Positions 61,488-64,000 of a stretch of DNA of 64,000 bases are shown piece after piece. A program made the position numbers and the translations under genes. The notes beneath the pieces were generated by a model. It was not told the origin of the DNA. It made no database searches and was given only the letters and a program-made list of their open reading frames with translations. Position 1 is the stretch's first letter. The number at the start of each line of letters is the position of its first letter. Source of the stretch: an uncultured Victivallales bacterium (GTDB taxonomy: Bacteria > Verrucomicrobiota > Lentisphaeria > Victivallales > UBA1829). The stretch is from positions 71,262 to 135,261 of the forward strand of contig CAKUDG010000005.1 in assembly GCA_934644965.1 (NCBI GenBank). The letters are read 5' to 3'.

Positions 61488-62666
61488 TCACATGCGTTTC
61501 CACTTTTCATCAATCCCGGAGACCTTCCAGTAGGCTTCCGCCATATAGATGGCATCCAGGATGGTGCAGCGCATCATGGCCTCGATCACGGGATAGATTC
61601 TGGGAAGAAGAGTCGGATCGCGGCGTGTGATCGGTGAGAGGATGGTGTTCTCCTGTTTGACCATGTCCACGGTGGCCTGGGGAACGGACACAGTGGGAGT
61701 CGGTTTCACGGCGCAGCGGATGCGGATTTCCTCCCAGGTGGAGATTCCTCCGAGAATTCCGCCGGCGTTGTTGGTTTTGAAGCGGACTCTGCCGTCGGCA
61801 TCCAGATAGGCTTCATCGTTGCTCTGGCTCCCGAGCATCCGCGCGGCCTCGAAGCCCGCGCCGAATTCGATTCCCTTGATGGCTCCGATGGAGCAGACGG
61901 CATGGGCGATCATGGCGTTGAGCTTGTCGAAAACGGGTTCCCCCAGTCCGGCGGGCACGCCCCTGGCAATACATTCAATGACGCCGCCTGCAGTTTCGCC
62001 CATCCCCTTGATCCGGAGCACGTCTTTTCGCATTTCCTCGCCGAGTTCCAGATCGGGGCAGTTGATTTCGTTCTTCCGGTAGTTGGCCTTCGCCGTCTCG
62101 TAACTGACGGGTTCCTTCACCCGGATGCCGTTCGATTCAATGGTGTAGGCGATCACATCAATTCCCATTTTATCCAGAATGGCTTTGGCGACGGCTCCGC
62201 CGGCGACGCGGCTGGCGGTTTCGCGTCCGCTGGCGCGTCCGGCACCGACCCAGTCTCCGTACTCGCCGTATTTTTTGAAAAATCCGTATTCCGCGTGTCC
62301 GGGCCGGATCTGATCCCTGTATTCACGATACTGCTGGATATGCACGTCCTGAATGTCGTTGTTCGGGATGACCATTCCGACGGGTGCGCCTGTGGTGAGG
62401 TCATTTTCCATCACGCCGGAAAAGATATAAACTCTGTCCTTTTCCTTGCGCGGGGAATCGAGCGGTGTCTGCCCCGGTTTGCGCTTATCGAGTTCCGCCT
62501 GGATCATTTCGGCGGTGATTTTGATTCCCGGGGGAACGCCGTCCACGATGGTCAGCAGACCGCCGTAGAGTTCTTCGGGAACGGGAAGATTTTTGCGGAA
62601 ACCGCCCGCATAGGATTCTCCGGAACAGGTAATCCGGAAAAGACGACCGAAAGTATTACCGAACAT
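61488..62666 (-). CDS. aroC: Chorismate synthase
   Basis: 392 residues from the ATG at 62666 (AAAGG upstream); the frame before it is not like the family. Starts MFGNTFGRLFRITC-like with the conserved GES segment, then 'RPGHAEYGFFKKYGEYGDW', 'GAGRASGRETASRVAGGAV', 'GIPAGLGEPVFDKL'-type and 'RIRCAVKPTPTV' segments; these are the FMN- and EPSP-binding signatures. It makes chorismate in the aromatic amino acid pathway. The usual RPGHADY reads RPGHAEY. It stands away from other aro genes. Confidence 0.95.
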   Translation of the reverse strand: MFGNTFGRLFRITCSGESYAGGFRKNLPVPEELYGGLLTIVDGVPPGIKITAEMIQAELDKRKPGQTPLDSPRKEKDRVYIFSGVMENDLTTGAPVGMVIPNNDIQDVHIQQYREYRDQIRPGHAEYGFFKKYGEYGDWVGAGRASGRETASRVAGGAVAKAILDKMGIDVIAYTIESNGIRVKEPVSYETAKANYRKNEINCPDLELGEEMRKDVLRIKGMGETAGGVIECIARGVPAGLGEPVFDKLNAMIAHAVCSIGAIKGIEFGAGFEAARMLGSQSNDEAYLDADGRVRFKTNNAGGILGGISTWEEIRIRCAVKPTPTVSVPQATVDMVKQENTILSPITRRDPTLLPRIYPVIEAMMRCTILDAIYMAEAYWKVSGIDEKWKRM

Positions 62667-62865
62667 GTTGTTCTCTGCCTTTCTTGTTTTGCCGCTGGTC
62701 CATGAAAACAAATTCTCCCTCCCGGGAAGGAGGGGCATGATTTTTGTTTCCCTGATTTGTTTTACAGTTTCATAGTGTTACTGTTTATAAGATAGCACTT
62801 GAGCGCTGGAAAATCCACTCTGCGGGGGACTCTTTTTCTCCGGAAATCCCTGTCTTCTTCCGCCT

Positions 62866-63771
62866 TCAGGCGCCCTTCCCGCTCCAGGAATACAGAAACA
62901 CCGCGCAGAGCATCAGAACTGACGCGCAGATGCGGCGGAGCCAGGCGCTTTTCCCAACAGGCGGTTCCAGACGCAGAAATCCGGCCCGCGTCAGCAGAAT
63001 CCCGAACAGAACTGAAATCACGCATCGGGTTGCCTGAATCACATTCCCGAACACCACATTCAAAGTGGCGAAACACGCAAACAGAAAAATCATCGCCAGA
63101 AACCATGCCAGGGCATACGGCACGGAATCGCGGAAAAGCCTTATGCTCTTCCTGACTTTTTTCAGCAGAAGTGCCGGAAGAGAACAGAGACCAAGGACAA
63201 AATAGATCAGTGCGGTCATGCCCAGCGAATCCATGAGCAGGGATGGCCCGTGAGCCGAAAGAACCATCTTTGTCACAAAAATATCGCTGACGGAATAAAG
63301 CAGCAGGGTCAGCAGAAGCCAGATCCCCGCGCGCGGCGAGATGCGCCCTCCGCTCCAGTTCATTCCCATTCCCGCGAAGGAGCTCAGAAAAACGGCACAC
63401 CACTGCAGTGCATTCAACCCGCGACGTTCCAGAAGGATATAGATCAGTGCCAGAATGATGATTTTCAGTCCCAGAAGCGAGGAAAGACGCGAAGCTTCCA
63501 GCTCTCGGAGAGTCTTGAAAAAACAATATTGGGAAGCCGTCCCGCTCAGGAGCCATCCCCCCAGAAAACAGAGAAATTCCGTCTGGAGGGGGAAAATTCC
63601 CCACGGCATGGCCAGCGGAAGAAGGAAAAGTCCGGCGAGTCCCATTGCGATCTGGGAGTAGACCACCAGTTCCAGCGTCCCGTGATGTTTCAGGATAAAC
63701 CAGCGTGAGAACACATAGGAGGACGATTGCAGAGCGGCGGCAATGAATCCTGTGAGAATTCCAAATATCAT
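62866..63771 (-). CDS. EamA/DMT-family transporter
   Basis: 301 residues from the ATG at 63771, with AGGAG 11 bases upstream; the frame before it is not plausible. About ten membrane helices in two five-helix halves of the drug/metabolite transporter type ('IFGILTGFIAAALQSSSYV', 'LVVYSQIAMGLAGLFLLPL', 'ASRLSSLLGLKIIILALIY'). Substrate unknown. Minus strand, 200 bases upstream of aroC. Confidence 0.9.
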   Translation of the reverse strand: MIFGILTGFIAAALQSSSYVFSRWFILKHHGTLELVVYSQIAMGLAGLFLLPLAMPWGIFPLQTEFLCFLGGWLLSGTASQYCFFKTLRELEASRLSSLLGLKIIILALIYILLERRGLNALQWCAVFLSSFAGMGMNWSGGRISPRAGIWLLLTLLLYSVSDIFVTKMVLSAHGPSLLMDSLGMTALIYFVLGLCSLPALLLKKVRKSIRLFRDSVPYALAWFLAMIFLFACFATLNVVFGNVIQATRCVISVLFGILLTRAGFLRLEPPVGKSAWLRRICASVLMLCAVFLYSWSGKGA

Positions 63772-63913
63772 TTTCCAATTTGCTCCTGAAATCAAAAGCG
63801 GGTTAATACAGTAGCACGTCTTTTTTATTTTGCCACTGGGATTTTTTTGCTGTTCTGTTCCTGGGAGTGGATGAAAATCCATCATAATTCAGAATGAGAA
63901 CAGAAAAAAAATA

Positions 63914-63932
63914 CGGCAGGCAGTGCCTGCCG
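63914..63932. repeat. Short strong palindrome
   Basis: CGGCAGGCA and TGCCTGCCG are exact complements around one central base (63914-63932), making a nine-pair stem with a tiny loop. It precedes the terminator hairpin below. Confidence 0.7.
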
Positions 63933-63963
63933 GGTGCAGGGAATGCAGCGAGAGCCGAGGTGT

Positions 63964-64000
63964 ATGAGGGCGAGCAGCCCTCATGCTTTTATTTTATTTA
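63964..64000 (+). terminator. Terminator-like hairpin at the right edge
   Basis: ATGAGGGC (63964-63971) pairs with GCCCTCAT (63977-63984), loop GAGCA, followed by GCTTTTATTTTATTTA to the window end. Best on the plus strand. It may end a plus-strand transcript that starts in the 130 bases before it, or belong to a repeated element; the window ends too soon to tell. Confidence 0.65.

Overview
The window is bacterial, moderately GC-rich and gene-dense. It carries no phage, insertion-sequence, CRISPR or rRNA signal that I can see. Several traits suggest a member of the PVC superphylum, most likely a Lentisphaerota/Victivallales-type anaerobe: several SPFH proteins in a row, one with a large membrane domain; a receiver-Ser/Thr kinase fusion; a secreted DUF4091-like protein; and many large TPR or low-complexity proteins with no clear relatives. 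This placement is inference from gene content; there is no 16S or marker alignment behind it.

Layout. 1-4600 (minus): three SPFH/HflKC-like genes, then the start of a His-rich, Cys-rich membrane protein that runs off the left edge. 4986-9541 (minus): a sugar-type oxidoreductase with a Lys/Pro/Ala-rich N-terminal tail, a secreted protein, a GT9 glycosyltransferase and a metallophosphoesterase. 9896-20645 (plus): a co-directional type IV pilus / type II secretion block (two PilB/GspE ATPases, PilT, PilC) running into manC, coaX, trpF and a large membrane protein, ending at a clear terminator. 20767-28594 (mostly minus): a small membrane protein, a candidate structured RNA on the plus strand, a ferredoxin-nitroreductase, the receiver-kinase fusion, and a coupled pair for surface glycan work (GT39-like membrane protein and O-antigen ligase-like protein).

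28914-33771 (plus): an iron-type alcohol dehydrogenase, an NtrB/NtrC-like two-component pair and a HIT protein. 34085-35587 (minus): cardiolipin synthase. 35929-40681 (plus): a pair of secreted proteins, one DUF4091-like and one TPR plus CBM9-like. 41016-48974: a GNAT acetyltransferase, YraN, a UDP-sugar pyrophosphorylase with two small genes behind it, a repeat-bearing TPR membrane protein, an isolated cobS and a hypothetical protein. 49225-54583: an EIIA-type PTS protein, a SpoU methyltransferase, a TPR membrane protein, thiE, mazG and an Smr-domain protein. 54748-58048: three tRNAs (Asp-GTC, Arg-ACG, Val-GAC), each behind a good promoter, with xerD and apbE between them. 58525-63771 (minus): holA, a ceramidase-like hydrolase, aroC and an EamA transporter. 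The right edge holds two strong hairpins.

Most genes are housekeeping or envelope functions. The items most worth follow-up are the structured RNA at 21241-21416, the SPFH operon with its metal-binding-type membrane partner, the CoaX with a changed first motif, the receiver-kinase fusion, and several low-complexity tails added to otherwise ordinary enzymes. I did not find a clear, self-contained new defence or mobile system.
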